Part shown: positions 1 through 11,339 of the stretch, one piece after another | Layout of the letters: each line of letters opens with the position of its first letter | How positions within the stretch are numbered: position 1 is the stretch's first letter | From: Dryococelus australis | Taxonomy: Eukaryota; Arthropoda; Insecta; Phasmatodea; Phasmatidae | Direction: 5' to 3' | Assembly: GCA_029891345.1 (NCBI GenBank) | Contig: CM057005.1 | Span: 62,265,760-62,329,759 of the forward strand | DNA: 64,000 nt | Made by a program: the position numbers and the translations under genes | The notes under the pieces: model-generated | Database searches by the model: none | What the model was told of the DNA's origin: nothing | The model's input: only the letters and a program-made list of their open reading frames with translations

Positions 1-206
1 TCAGGTACATAGGCAAAAGGTTTTAAAAAACAAGTTGTCAGAATTTTCACATATACATCATCATCTATATTCAGAAGAGAAGTAACATGCTGCAAAATAT
101 GATCCTTGATCTTAGTTGTGACGTACAGCTATTCGAGAAGCTGTATCAAAATCCCAAATCACTAATTTAATTAAGCATATACTGTTTGCAAAAATCTGGT
201 TTGGCT
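1..206. other. Unassigned AT-rich sequence
   Basis: I see no gene, repeat or RNA signal here. Repeat J begins at about 207. Confidence 0.4.
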
Positions 207-780
207 CTGTTGGAGACACGGCCGTTTGTTTTCCGTGAAAACATCTGCGTTGACGCGCTCAGGCGCCTTGATGTTTTTTTACGTTTCCTGCACCCCTTCA
301 CACGAGCATATGGAATTTTTTGGGGATCGCTGGATTGCTTTTGAGGTGCTCTTTCCAGCCGTATACGATTTCTGTACTTCGACTAGGCTTTTGGACGAGT
401 ATATAGTGAAATTATGTTAAGTTTTCTTAATATTTTATATTAAACTCATACAATTTCACCATAACCACGCCACACAAATGTTTTATACACGCGATCGATT
501 TATCTTGGTGAGAGCTCTCGATTGAAACTTAAACGACTGCCGTAGCTTCTCCTAGCCAAAAGTTATACTACGCGGAAGTTATGAGATGCGGCGAAACGAA
601 CTCAAAATTGCGATTCCCCCCTTTTTTTCAGATGCTTCTCAGTCCTCACTCAGCGTAACATATTCTTTGATCCTTTGGCAATCGACTGGTGTAATTGAAT
701 TTCGAATATAGACGATAGATTCGGAGCTGCAATGCCAAACTGTATCCCCCGATTTTGTTATCTTCGGATTTTCTGGATTG
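207..780 (+). repeat. Dispersed repeat J, copy 1
   Basis: This stretch matches 33478-34115 over most of its length. Shared landmarks in the same order are GGAGACACGGCCGTTTGTTT, TGACGCGCTC, CAATTTCACCATAACCAC and GGAGCTGCAATGCCAAACT. The distal part also occurs inverted at 4495-4662. Short reading frames here are not conserved between copies, so it is a non-coding interspersed repeat of unknown class. Confidence 0.75.
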
Positions 781-1183
781 CCTCCCTTTCCGTCATTTTC
801 CCCCTGAGAAACTTAAAGGTTATTCTGAAAGAACGATTTCAGTGTATTTTCGAAAGGAGAAAACCAACTTGTCGACATGGCTGGCACGCCTTACTGAAGA
901 ATCCTTTACTTGTGGCTTCGTGCCTCTTGTCTCCTTTTCCGCTCCTCAGCTCCTCGACGCAGACTCGTTTCCTGCAAGATTTTTCCAAGGTAGCTGTTAA
1001 CGACAGCTCCAATTAGCGTCCGCGCATCTCATCTGCGGGCGCAACTCGGATGAGCGTGGCCTTTCTGCGAAGGTTCTGTCCATTCAGATGCCACACTGCA
1101 CCGTGGATATCTTTGCGTTCGTTGCTGCTGCTGTTGACATGTTTTTTTAAATGTCGTTCACGGCAAAGTAAACACTGTAACAT
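781..1183. other. Unassigned, partly GC-richer segment
   Basis: Short open frames at 732-1016 and 1050-1337 show no recognisable domain, and one overlaps repeat J. I see nothing else between J and element A1. Confidence 0.3.
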
Positions 1184-1410
1184 CACGCTGAGAAAAAGGT
1201 TTTGTTTGAATCAAACAAGATTTGTTTGGTGCAAACAAATTATTTGTTTGTATAGGGGCAATGAAATATTTTGCTTCTCAAACCAAATTGATTTTGCTGT
1301 TCTCATTTGGTTGTCCCAAACTGTAATATTTGGTTAATGAAACTAAAGATTTGTCTGGCTACACATACATTAAACAGTTTGGGCCGATATAAAAAATGTG
1401 TTACAAGTTC

Positions 1411-1473
1411 TATCGAGGTTCGAACCTAGATCGTCTGCATTCGCGCGCTACGCCTTAGTAACCTCAGCTAACG
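1411..1473 (-). other. tRNA-like Pol III module inside element A1
   Basis: Read on the minus strand, an A-box-like TTAGCTGAGGTTACTAAGGC is followed about 30 bases later by a perfect B box, GGTTCGAACC (1417-1426). Spacing and order match a tRNA 5' half and T arm. No full cloverleaf with a paired acceptor stem is evident, so it is tRNA-derived rather than a functional tRNA gene. Confidence 0.6.
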
Positions 1474-1510
1474 TGGCAAATGATAGCCCGGGAAGCTTTT
1501 AAATAAATAA

Positions 1511-1657
<147 letters not shown>

Positions 1658-2034
1658 CACTGCAAATATTGGGCAACGTGTGCAAACAAATATTTCAAGT
1701 TTTACAGCTTTACTTGTCAGTTTATTGTTTGCATTGTTTTATTAATGTGTTTATATGACTGTTAAGCATCAATAGCTGCACTATCAAACACGGTTACTAT
1801 CGTAATTGTCACAAAAAACACAAACAAACTCTCGAGCTGTATTTTCGAACAAAGGCAGTCAAATGAGTGGCCAAACAAATTTATACTGTTGATTCAACAA
1901 AATAATTAGTTGACAATTTTTTTGGCCCAACACAGAGATTTTGTTAGCTCAGATATGCACTTTGTTAGACGAACAAAAGCAATTTGTTGTTTTTTAAATT
2001 TTGTTTGCTCAACAATATAGTTTGTTAGGGCAAC

Positions 2035-2037
<3 letters not shown>

Positions 2038-2071
<34 letters not shown>
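2038..2071. repeat. (TA)17 microsatellite
   Basis: This is an uninterrupted TA run close to the right terminus of element A1. Confidence 0.95.
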
Positions 2072-2074
<3 letters not shown>

Positions 2075-2314
2075 GCCCTATACAAAGAAATATTTTGTTA
2101 GATTTTCTCTCTGAAGGACATAGAGACTTTCAGCTATCGAGACTCATCACATGATATGTACAATGTTTTGACGTTAGTGTGTCACGCCCGTTGTACGTGG
2201 CCGAGGTCAAATTATTAGTATGTGATTTTTTTTTCCGATGCAGTTTGTAACTTTCTTTTAACGTGGCCCACTACTACTTGATTTATTATGGTGCTGCAAA
2301 CTAAAGATACTGGG

Positions 2315-2557
2315 GTTAGTGAAAAATATTTGTGAGGCTCTGAACATCGAGGTCTTGAGAGCCGACGAGGGTGAAGCGAGGTGAGTATGGAGCCGCGCCG
2401 GCATGCAAGGGTGGGGGAAACGGGAGATCCCGAGAAAGCCCGTCGACCAGCAGCACCGTCCCACTTGCGAAAGTCCGGGAGCGACTCCGCTGGGAATCGA
2501 ACCCGGTTCGCCTTGGTGGGAGGCGAGCAGTCTAACCGCTCAGCCACCGTCGCCGCT
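2315..2557 (-). mobile_element. tRNA-derived SINE, copy S1
   Basis: The head on the minus strand has TGGCTGAGCGGTTAGACT (A box) and GAACCGGGTTCGATTCCC (B box). The body contains TTTCTCGGGATCTCCCGT and the tail GGCTCTCAAGACCTCGATG. Further copies lie at 22287-22533, 26721-26925, 32505-32696, 40488-40625 and 61401-61652. Open frames across it on either strand are SINE sequence, not genes. Confidence 0.85.
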
Positions 2558-2592
2558 AAGGCTTTTGAAGTTATTGATTTTTTTTTGTACAT

Positions 2593-3022
2593 ATAAGAAC
2601 GCGAATTTTGATAAAGTGAGCACTTTTGAAATAAACCTTAGAAGAAAGCCACTGCTCCTACCTGCATACATTTTAACGGGCGCTATGACTGACATGCGCC
2701 CAGTAAAGTTGGTAACGATGGATGGGAAAATAGTTACATATCTTAACGTCGAATAAAAAGTGTTAGCTAACCATTTGTGATCACTTAAATTATTTCTATC
2801 GCTTTCTGTTTTTTATTATGCACCGAAGTGTAAAAATGAGCAGATTTGTAAAGCATTTACTTTCTTAATAATTTCACTGTTTCATTTGACCGACGCATGA
2901 ATAAAGGGATGAAGCCCTTGGCAATGTTAATTTTTCATAAGGAGGTAGAATACACCACCTTTATACAAGTTGATCTTAAGTAGGGCTTTCAAAAGTGATC
3001 ATTTTACCGTGAACAGCATCTA
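2593..3022 (-). mobile_element. MITE-B, copy B1
   Basis: This is a roughly 430-bp non-autonomous TIR element. The left end is degenerate around GATAAAGTGAGCACTTTTGA; the right end has AAAGTGATCATTTTACCGTG then AACAGCAT. Internal landmarks include the Lys/Thr-coding-like AGTAAAGTTGGTAACGATGG and ACCGACGCATGAATAAA, found in all full copies. It faces copy B2 (3395-3822) in inverted orientation. Confidence 0.85.
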
Positions 3023-3129
3023 GTAACATGTACACATTTCTAACAATACCGTGGTGAAACATGGACAGTGAATTAGCAGAGTGAGACGATGCATGTCCCT
3101 GTTAACGTTACCTATGATGGAAGTATAAA

Positions 3130-4287
3130 CAATGAGACAAAGGTTCTGTTGTATCAAACAAAGCTTGTTGGGCGCTACCGTATTAGTTATTTGTATGGGG
3201 AAAATTATATGTTTTGTTGTTGAAACCAAATTATTTTGTTGTTCTTATCTGTTTGCTACAAACATAGATTTGGGTGGTGCAGCTAGATATTTGTTTGGCT
3301 CGGCGTAGATTAAACAGTTTCGTTTAATAAAAAAAATATATAAAACATTACTTGCGAGATCGGGATTCGAACACGAAAGAATCGTGTTTTTAGGTATAGG
3401 CTGTTCACGGTAAAATGAGCACTTTTGAAAGCCCTGCTTAAGATGTATTTGTATGCACGTTATGTATTCTTCCGCCTTATGTAAAATTTGCATTGCCACG
3501 GGCCTAATCACTTCATTTATGCGTCGGTCAATAAAAACTGTGAAATTATTAGGAAAATAAATATTATACAAATCTTCTCATTTTCCCACTTCGATGCATT
3601 AAAAAAAAACAGAAAGTGAAAGAAATAATAAAAGTTATCACAAATTGGTACTTAGAACCTTTTTATTCGACGTTAATATATGGAACTATTTTCCATCCAT
3701 CGTTACCAACTTTACTGGGCAAATGCCACTCAGTGCGCCCATTAAAATAAATGATTTCATAAACAGTGACATTTTTCTAAGGTTAATTTAAGTAGTGCTC
3801 GCTTTATCGTGAACAGCCTTTACACACGTGTTAAACAATGGACAACGTGCGCAGATAAATATTTCAAGTTTTACAGCTTTCATTTTAAATTTCCTGTTGA
3901 ATTAGTTTTATTAGGATGTTTATATCGTCACTAAGCATCAATAAATGCACTGACAAGAACTGTTGCAATTCTGTCACAAAAAATACAATAAACTCTTGAG
4001 CTGTATTTTCGAACGGATGCAATCAAATGAGTAACCAAACAAATATATACAGGTGATTCAAACAAATATATACAGGTGATTCAACCAAGTAGTTTGTTGA
4101 CAGTCTAATAATTTCTATCGAGCCAACAGAGAGGTATTGTTAGTTCAATCTTGTGTTTTATTAGAGGAACTTGTTACTTTGTTGTTTTTCAAGTTTTATG
4201 TACTGAACAAAATATTTTGTTGGAGCAACTAATAACATTTTTGACCATACACAAAAAAAAAATATTTTGTTGACTTTTCTATCAGTG
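3130..4287. mobile_element. Element A, copy 2, interrupted by MITE-B2
   Basis: The left part (ATCAAACAAAGCTTGTTGGG, then TTATTTGTATGGGG) and the right part (ATATTTCAAGTTTTACAGCT and the AATATTTTGTTGACTTTTCT end) align with element A1. The right terminus read on the minus strand begins CACTGATAGAAAAGTC. The remaining half of the tRNA-like module (B box GGGATTCGAACAC, about 3362-3374, minus strand) abuts MITE-B2, which is inserted at a TA. Without B2 the length is about 730 bp. Confidence 0.65.
3395..3822 (+). mobile_element. MITE-B, copy B2 (nested in element A2)
   Basis: This is a near full-length copy with ends TATAGGCTGTTCACGGTAAA and GCTTTATCGTGAACAGCCTT then TA. It serves as the reference for the family: TIRs of about 35 bp, a TA on each side, and no coding capacity. 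Confidence 0.9.
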
Positions 4288-4494
4288 TAACCAGGGATTT
4301 CAAAAGTTCTGAGCTAACTGTCGACAGGGTATAGTAAAATTTCACCAGCGGTGTTGCAAAGTCGGAAATAGTAATGATTGCGGAAGTCAAGACAGCATCA
4401 GATGGACCGTCGTAAGAGAAACGCAAAGCGGTTGACCTTCTGAACGAAACTTGATGACAGTAAATAACACTCATGTGATAAAAATTCTGCACAT

Positions 4495-4662
4495 TTTGAC
4501 GGAAATACGTCCTTAAATTTGCGACCATATAGGATGGCAGTCCAGAAAATCCGACGATAACAATATCGTGGGATACAGTTTGGCATTGCAGCTCCGAATC
4601 TATCGTCTACATTCAAAATTCAATTGCACAACTAGATTTCCAAAGGATCAAAGAATATTTTG
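4495..4662 (-). repeat. Dispersed repeat J, partial inverted copy
   Basis: GTTTGGCATTGCAGCTCCGA, AATCTATCGTCTA and the CAAAGGATCAAAGAATAT stretch are the reverse complement of the distal part of J (690-780 and about 33960-34110). Confidence 0.7.
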
Positions 4663-5923
4663 ACAAGCGTGACAAAGGGTAAAATGTGAACAATTATGGA
4701 ATGAGCAAAGAGATATGTAAAAATTCTGTATTTACTATCTTTTATACACTTGTATATGTTACGCATTTCCCTTGTCGCAGAATTTAGAATAATGATAATG
4801 ATGATGATAATAATAATAATAAATGTTTCTTTTGAAGACGTCCCCCCCCCCCCCCCCTTTTTTCTAAGGCGAACATTTTTGATGAATGTTGTTTTGATTT
4901 ACAACAAATCTTAAATATCTCTTGAGTGATTTTGAAAACATGTTTACCGGAAATATCACAAAAATGGACGTGGGCAGCAGACTGAAACAAAAAGTTTTAC
5001 GAGCAACTCCGAGGCATATAGTGGATGCGTGCAAAGTTTTTCCAAGGTCAATACCATAGAAATAAAGTGTCTGGAAGGGAGCGAGAGAAACATATAACTC
5101 GCAGAGAGACTTAGGGCCTTGCTCGTAACCTGACATTTTCTGGTGGAGCTAATATTAAATTTTCCTAGTCCATATACTCATACTCTACAAATGATCAGAG
5201 CGCTATTGTTACTTTCTGATAACGTGGTCATTTACTTATTAAATGTTACGTGAAAGTTTGACTTAAGAAAAACACGCATAACTCATTAAAATGTGGTACA
5301 TACTGTACCGAAATACTCAGAAAAATTCAACTTACGTTCCATATAAAATATGAAATCATATAGTTTATAACACTGTAAAAAAATTTCCTAGAATATACAT
5401 ATTTAACCATTTAACAAATATGAATAAAAATTTTTTTTATATAAAAATTAAAATTTATATCGCTTCCGGATTGTTCTGAAAGGATACTTTACAAAAAAAA
5501 CCTTCGAGTAGGGTATAATAAAAATATTTATTCTGTTTGTATATTACAGACAATTATTAGTAACTTCTAATTGTTTTTGCTCTCAAACTTTTCAGCAATG
5601 AAATTTATAATTTTCATAACTGAAATTAATGTATATAAACTCAATTATTAAAGATATTTGATAACGTCATTCCAATATTTTCTTACCTACTGCCACAACT
5701 GCTGTTATGATTGCCGTACTAAATGGTTTTCTTATAAATAAACGTGTTTTCTGAAACATGCAAAGTATAAATACGCTTACATTCTAATAAATGTAAACAC
5801 TTATTCACTAATTTTTAATTAAAAATTTTAAAAACTAAATTTCAGCAACATATTTTTGTGATACATAATATACGCATTCTTTATTCATATGGTAAATAAT
5901 TCTTACTATTACGACAATTTGGG
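4663..5923. other. Unassigned AT-rich DNA with a poly-C run
   Basis: There is no recognisable gene. A 16-base C run lies at 4842-4857 after a (TAA)n-like stretch. Open frames around 4784-5136 on the minus strand have no domain signal. Confidence 0.4.
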
Positions 5924-6335
5924 TATAGGCTGTTAAAGGTAAACTGAGCAATTTTGAAAGCCCTGCTTAAGATACAGTTGTACGTACATTGTGTATTCTT
6001 ACATCTTATGTAAAATTAACATTGCCATGTGCATCACTTTATTCATGGGTCAGTCAAGTGAAACTGCGGAATTGTTAGAAAAGTAATTATTTCACAAATT
6101 TGCTCGTTTTTACACTTCATTGCATTTAAAAGAAAACGGGAAGCGAAAAAAATAATTTAACATATAACAAATAGTATCATAACACTTTTTATTCCGTGTT
6201 AAGATATGGAACTACTTTCCAACTTTACTTGGTGCATGTCACTCAGTGCGCCCGTTAAAATATGCGCAGGCAGGGGCAGTGACTTTATTCTGAGGTTCTT
6301 TTCAAAAGTGCTCACTTTATCGTGAACAGCATTTA
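5924..6335 (+). mobile_element. MITE-B, copy B3
   Basis: It starts TATAGGCTGTTAAAGGTAAA and ends AAAGTGCTCACTTTATCGTG then AACAGCATTTA. The internal sequence is collinear with B2, with small deletions. Confidence 0.88.
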
Positions 6336-6838
6336 TCGTGTGTACTAATGCATTTTGAATTCTGAATTCTTCATGGTCGAGTGAAGTGCTACATTGACAA
6401 CCACTCTACTTCTGATTTAAAAAATCGGTACACAACGTGATACAGCTAAGCAGATATTTGCAATAGACATGTCTGCTAATAAACATAATAAGATTATCTG
6501 GTTCCTTGAAATCTCGATGGACAGGCAATTTACCCATTGATGATTGTTCTAATAACATTTTTGACGGTTAATTTGACAGCCATAAGACTTGTGGAACACC
6601 AGGCGCGACGCGGTGATTGATGATTCGGCAGTGGTTTTCCATCGCCTTTAGCAATATGAGGATGAGCCAGACGCACCAACAAATTGAAAGGAAAAAACAT
6701 GTCCAGGAGCCAGTATCTCTTCATTTTCGAATTCCTAGTGTTAAACAAAGTTAATAACCTCTCATACTGGGGATCGAACAAATGCTCTTAATTGACGTAT
6801 GATAGGGGAGGGAGGAATCTGGCCAACTGGCAATTACA

Positions 6839-6884
<46 letters not shown>

Positions 6885-7335
6885 AATTCCTACCGACGAG
6901 CCTAAAACAAGAGAAAATGTTTCGAGACTTCTCCGGGCGCAAATACTCGTCTGAGGGCAAAGGTAGGGACTGCTGTGTTGTGAGGTCTCTCGTGGGGTAT
7001 TACCCCTTCTTGCTTACTCAAACCTATATCCATCCGTCTTCGTTACACTGTCGCTTCGCCTCTATATAGCTTCCTCCCGACCACGCAAACCAGCTTACAA
7101 ACTGGCCGCAACTTCAGGTCTGTGCCTCGGATAGAATAACAGCCTGAGCTCTGCTCTAAACTTCTCTCAGTTTGCATGTCTTGTAAGGCCTGTCTTATGG
7201 TGGGTTTACAACTGAAAAATTGTTCATTAACTTAATAATTATGTACTAACAACACAAACATGGTTGTAGGAACAATCTGGACTGTGAGAATAGTGGCAGC
7301 CATCTGATGGGCTGTCAGTGCCATCTATATATCGT
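6336..7335. other. Unassigned, with a 43-base poly-A run
   Basis: An uninterrupted A run lies at 6840-6882. It could be the tail of a retroposed sequence on the + strand, but I recognise no source upstream. A short minus-strand frame (6530-6781) has no domain. 6883-7335 shows nothing identifiable. Confidence 0.35.
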
Positions 7336-7409
7336 TAAAGGCGGTTCACGATAAAGTGAGCACTTTTGAGATCAACCTAAGAAAAAAGTCACTGCCCTTA
7401 CCTGCGTAT
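7336..7409 (-). mobile_element. MITE-B fragment (left half of an interrupted copy)
   Basis: It begins TAAAGGCGGTTCACGATAAA and runs through AAAAGTCACTGCCCTTACCT. It stops abruptly at GCGTAT, where the retroelement LTR begins. The opposite end of a MITE-B is found at 21526-21587, directly beyond the other edge of the retroelement block. Confidence 0.75.
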
Positions 7410-8072
7410 TGTAACACTTCCCTTCTTCTTGAATGCTTATTAGCTCTTGTATCCAATACTCAGTACTCTCACCAACATCAAATACTAGATTACTGTAATA
7501 GGAGGTAAGGGGTGTCACGCGGGGTGCTCGCGATGGTGGCTAAATAAGAATAATTTAAAAATATATATTTTTTAATATAACAAGTTCTAAGTATGGAAAA
7601 ACAATACATCTACTCTTACACAACACTGAGAATACAATTACGTTACTGAACAATGACAATATAATTACGTTAATAGATATACTGAAACAGTAGTATACAA
7701 GATTCACAATACAAACGCAGCTATGCTCTAACCTGGCCGTAACTAACTTTACAGTGGGGAAGAGGGACGACGACTCGTTACCAAAATGGCTCCGTACCGC
7801 AAACGCGTTTATGCTCACCCGATGTCTGCAGATCTGGATGGCATCAAAGCTCCTCTGGGGCCTAGGGTCGTCTGCTTCCTTCGTCTTCAGCCTATAATCT
7901 AACTCACATGTATATTGCGTCGATTCACAGTGCCGTCTGGAAAAAAAAAAGGGGGGGTACCGCCCTTTTATAACTGGGCCAAGTGGGGCACGTTTATAAA
8001 ACAACTGCGTTCGGCCACCAGCTATACCCCGCACGACCTTAGGCGGTGTAACGATGCCAGGTTATCGCTACA
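7410..8072 (-). mobile_element. 3' LTR of the minus-strand retroelement (663 bp)
   Basis: On the minus strand the segment starts TGTAGCGATAACC and ends GAAGGGAAGTGTTACA, giving the short inverted termini TGTAGC and GTTACA expected of an LTR. A G-rich polypurine tract lies immediately upstream, and a TATA box (TATAAAAG, 7965-7972) sits near the start. The open frame at 7555-8034 is LTR sequence. I found no second copy of this LTR in the window, so the identification rests on termini, tract and TATA box. Confidence 0.6.
7965..7972 (-). promoter_or_regulatory. Candidate TATA box in the LTR
   Basis: TATAAAAG on the minus strand lies about 100 bases into the LTR, a usual place for a U3 promoter element. 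An A10 plus G7 run directly follows it on the + strand (7941-7957). Confidence 0.5.
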
Positions 8073-8078
8073 CTATAA

Positions 8079-8094
8079 CCCCCCCCCCCCCCCC
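8079..8094 (-). promoter_or_regulatory. Candidate polypurine tract (G16)
   Basis: Sixteen consecutive G on the minus strand lie seven bases before the LTR start. This is the position of the plus-strand primer of LTR retroelements. A pure-G tract is unusual and may be expanded. Confidence 0.45.
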
Positions 8095-11000
8095 GGAGAA
8101 GTGATAGCCGTCCCTGCTGTTGAAGAGAACAAGGTAGTGGAAGAAGCATATGGTGTGAGTGTGAGAGGCACAAGTATCCTGGAGTACATCAGTGTTGGGG
8201 AGGCCTGAAGAGCTCACGGCAGTGGAAAACGTCGCGCAAGGTGGCATACCCGGAGGACTTAAGTGTGGTGTCGTGGGAGCAATTGCGAATAGGAGCCACC
8301 GTCGAAAAAGAAACTTAAAAATTAGTGATACACATCTTGAAATTGAAAATTCATAATGAAGATATAGTTTAAGGCAATTTATGGGGCAAAAGGCAAGGCA
8401 GGGTAGGTTTGAAAATACGTTAAGGTACACAAGGTAATTGGCTAGCCATGTTAAATGTACAAGTTATGAACATGTTGTAAGTGACACGTAAGTGTGGAGG
8501 GGAAGGAAAGTGTCCATCGCCACATTTAATAATTAAGTAAAAATCCCGCAATGCCTAGGCCATGGACACGGATAAAAGGGAGGGTGGATCGTGTACGCAT
8601 TTAGTGAACACATGACAACATTTCAGAAGGATTACAAATAAAAGGGAATAATGCTAAAAAGCACGGCCATCTGGCTGAAAGTTACACATAAAGTACACTA
8701 GCATGTGCTGTGTTTGTCGGTAGTAAGACAGTATTAAGGAAGGTTTGAAATTATGAGAAGATATAACATGAGCAAAGGTTGGCAACGCGAGTGACGTGAG
8801 CAACACAATTGAAGTTTGAGCAGTTGGCTGAGGCAGACGCACGCTCAACTGTCGACAACACAGAGTGATGTGAAGCACGCGAGGCGTGCTTGTGTACAGT
8901 GATTATCGTCTACGTAATGCAGTGGAGAATAATTTAATAATTATTCCTACCTACTCCAGATAAGTATACACAGAACTACAGCGTTAGTTACACAGATTTG
9001 AGATGAAAACGGTAAACACATTCAGTGGTATTTGTAACTTACGTTTACGTAAGTGTGATAGAACTATTGTTTGGTTTTTGTGGATAAAAATAAATTTCTT
9101 TTAAGCTAGTAAACACTTTTAGATGTGACATAAAACACGTGAACACAAAGAAAATTAAAAATTGACAGGCAGAAATGCCAGTGTGAGAAAGTTTACATTC
9201 GGTAGATGGTAGCACTGCGCATGGCGCTGAAAGTTTATTTCTCCCATTATTCACTTTCATTCACTGATAGTTAGCACTCACGCTGGAGTGCAAAAATTTA
9301 TGTTTATACACATGGAATTGGGAAAGCACTTGTTACGTGGTACAGTCTGTTAGGATAGTTTGTAGCACTGTAACTGATTCATAAGTGTCTTTCGCTTGTA
9401 CGTGAATGCGTTGAGAGAAAATTGTGTAAGGCTCTGCTACCGCCAACGTTAAATTGAATGAATATTTGCACTTGGCGAGAATTACAATAGTATGCCCTAA
9501 GGCGATATCAACAAGAAAACAAACAATAGATAACGAATCATGAAAAAGAATTGGAAATGACATTGTATGTTGGGAACAACAAGCTTAACTTATACAGTAC
9601 AACATAGTTACAAACATCTTACTCGCTAGTGGTAGGTTTCAGAAATTGTTTTATTGAACATCACACATACAGAAGAACATAAGAAATTCTGCAGATATGG
9701 GAAATGGATAATAAAAGGGCGGAGTACTTCTCTAAAATTAACTTATAAACTAGAAATAAAATTCCATACCAGAGACAAAAACTGCGCCGTTCTGGATATT
9801 AATAAGGTAAGTTGACACCAAATAACTCTGCACACAAGGCAGGAAGACATTCAGAAGGTTACACTGGTAACACCAATTGATTATATTATCACTTGCAAGT
9901 GCAATGCACTGAAATAGGTATGCTTTTGTTTTTTTTTTTTTTTTTTTTTTCTAGTAATGCAATGACGCAGGTAGATGAATCAAAACATGATTATTTATAC
10001 TTAATCCTAGACCTAAGTAACAAGCACTGTAAAGAACAAGAGTGTATTTCCCTTTGATATGAAGTAAAAGCAATTGAACCTAACAGTCCATTAGGAGTAG
10101 ATACTCATGACTTTAAAAGAAAAAAATCCTTAGTAAAAAAGGTTCTATATAGAGAAATGCTATCGCTTTCAAATCTGAAATAGAATGTCAAAGTCTGAAC
10201 TTGAATTTTGTGCAAAACTGCTGAAGTATGTACAATCAAAGTAATATTACTGTTATTGTAGTTGTGAGGGATATTAAATTTAATAGTAATAAAGACCCGT
10301 AGGCCTAAGGCACAAGCATTCGTTAGCTCACATAACGCCAGGAGGCATGCTATTTGATAATGTCAAATATATAAATGTAAGTAAGTAGAGACCCTGGGTC
10401 ACTTGTACATGAACTTGATATTAACCCTATGTAAGGAATAATACTCGACACCTTTTGAATAGAGAAGGGGTAAGGTAAGGAAATGGTATATTAATCAATA
10501 GGGGTTACTCCAATCCTTACCAAAACATATCAAAGACACTGGATTCCTTGTAAAAGGGCAAGACTATTGTGAACTGCAAAAAAACACAACCATTTATAGT
10601 CATAGAAACGAATATAGTGCGAAATGTAGAAAAGCTGAAGCATTGCAACATTTAAAACTGTAGGCCTGAGCACAATTACAATTATATTTTCTGTAATACC
10701 AGGAGGCATAACACCTTACCTTCAAAATTACCTGAATTGTAACGAAAATCTGTAGGGCATTATAAGACTCGTATAAAATCGAATATAATCAAATAACTAG
10801 TATATACACAAAAAACGACGTACTGAGGGGAGTACATGTACTGAGCACATCTTAATAATGCAGGTACAAAAGGGGATAACAGGGCCTGTCTACGATATAT
10901 AGAATTGCGTAAAATTCATTAGTGGTGAATCACTCTATAGCATGAAATATTACTGAGTTCTCTGGTGACGTTGTGGAGGCTCCGTGGGCCTCATTGGAAA

Positions 11001-11339
11001 TCCACCTAAAAATCGTTGAATAAAAAATAGAAACAGTACACGCAAGGGAGAAGGGGTATCACGAAATGAATGCATAAGATTAAAATTGAACAATAGGTCC
11101 AGACCGGTAGGCTTAGGACGTAATTGCGTGAAAGCAAGGTCAAACTAATGCTGTATAAGACAGCTGGGAAGTCATGCAAAAGGGATGTGAAAAATAAATG
11201 ATTTCAGTAAGGGTAATATGAAACCAGAAGTAAATACATATCATAAGGCAGGGAGTATCTGATAACAATAACCAAGGTGCCACAGGGGAATATTCAGGCG
11301 GGTGTTTGACTAGATGTGCAAAATAAATTAGTGGGGCGG
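8095..11339. other. Retroelement 3' region between env and the LTR, no clear genes
   Basis: These 3.2 kb separate the envelope relic from the polypurine tract. Several short minus-strand frames (8068-8430, 8654-8878, 9045-9260, 9333-9563) show no domain I recognise. A T run lies at about 9931-9950. The region is unusually long for a retroviral 3' untranslated part and may contain a further unrecognised insertion. Confidence 0.35.

Noticed and set aside
2381..2756. + strand frames of 71-117 codons
   Set aside because: They cross SINE S1 and MITE-B1 and are repeat-derived.
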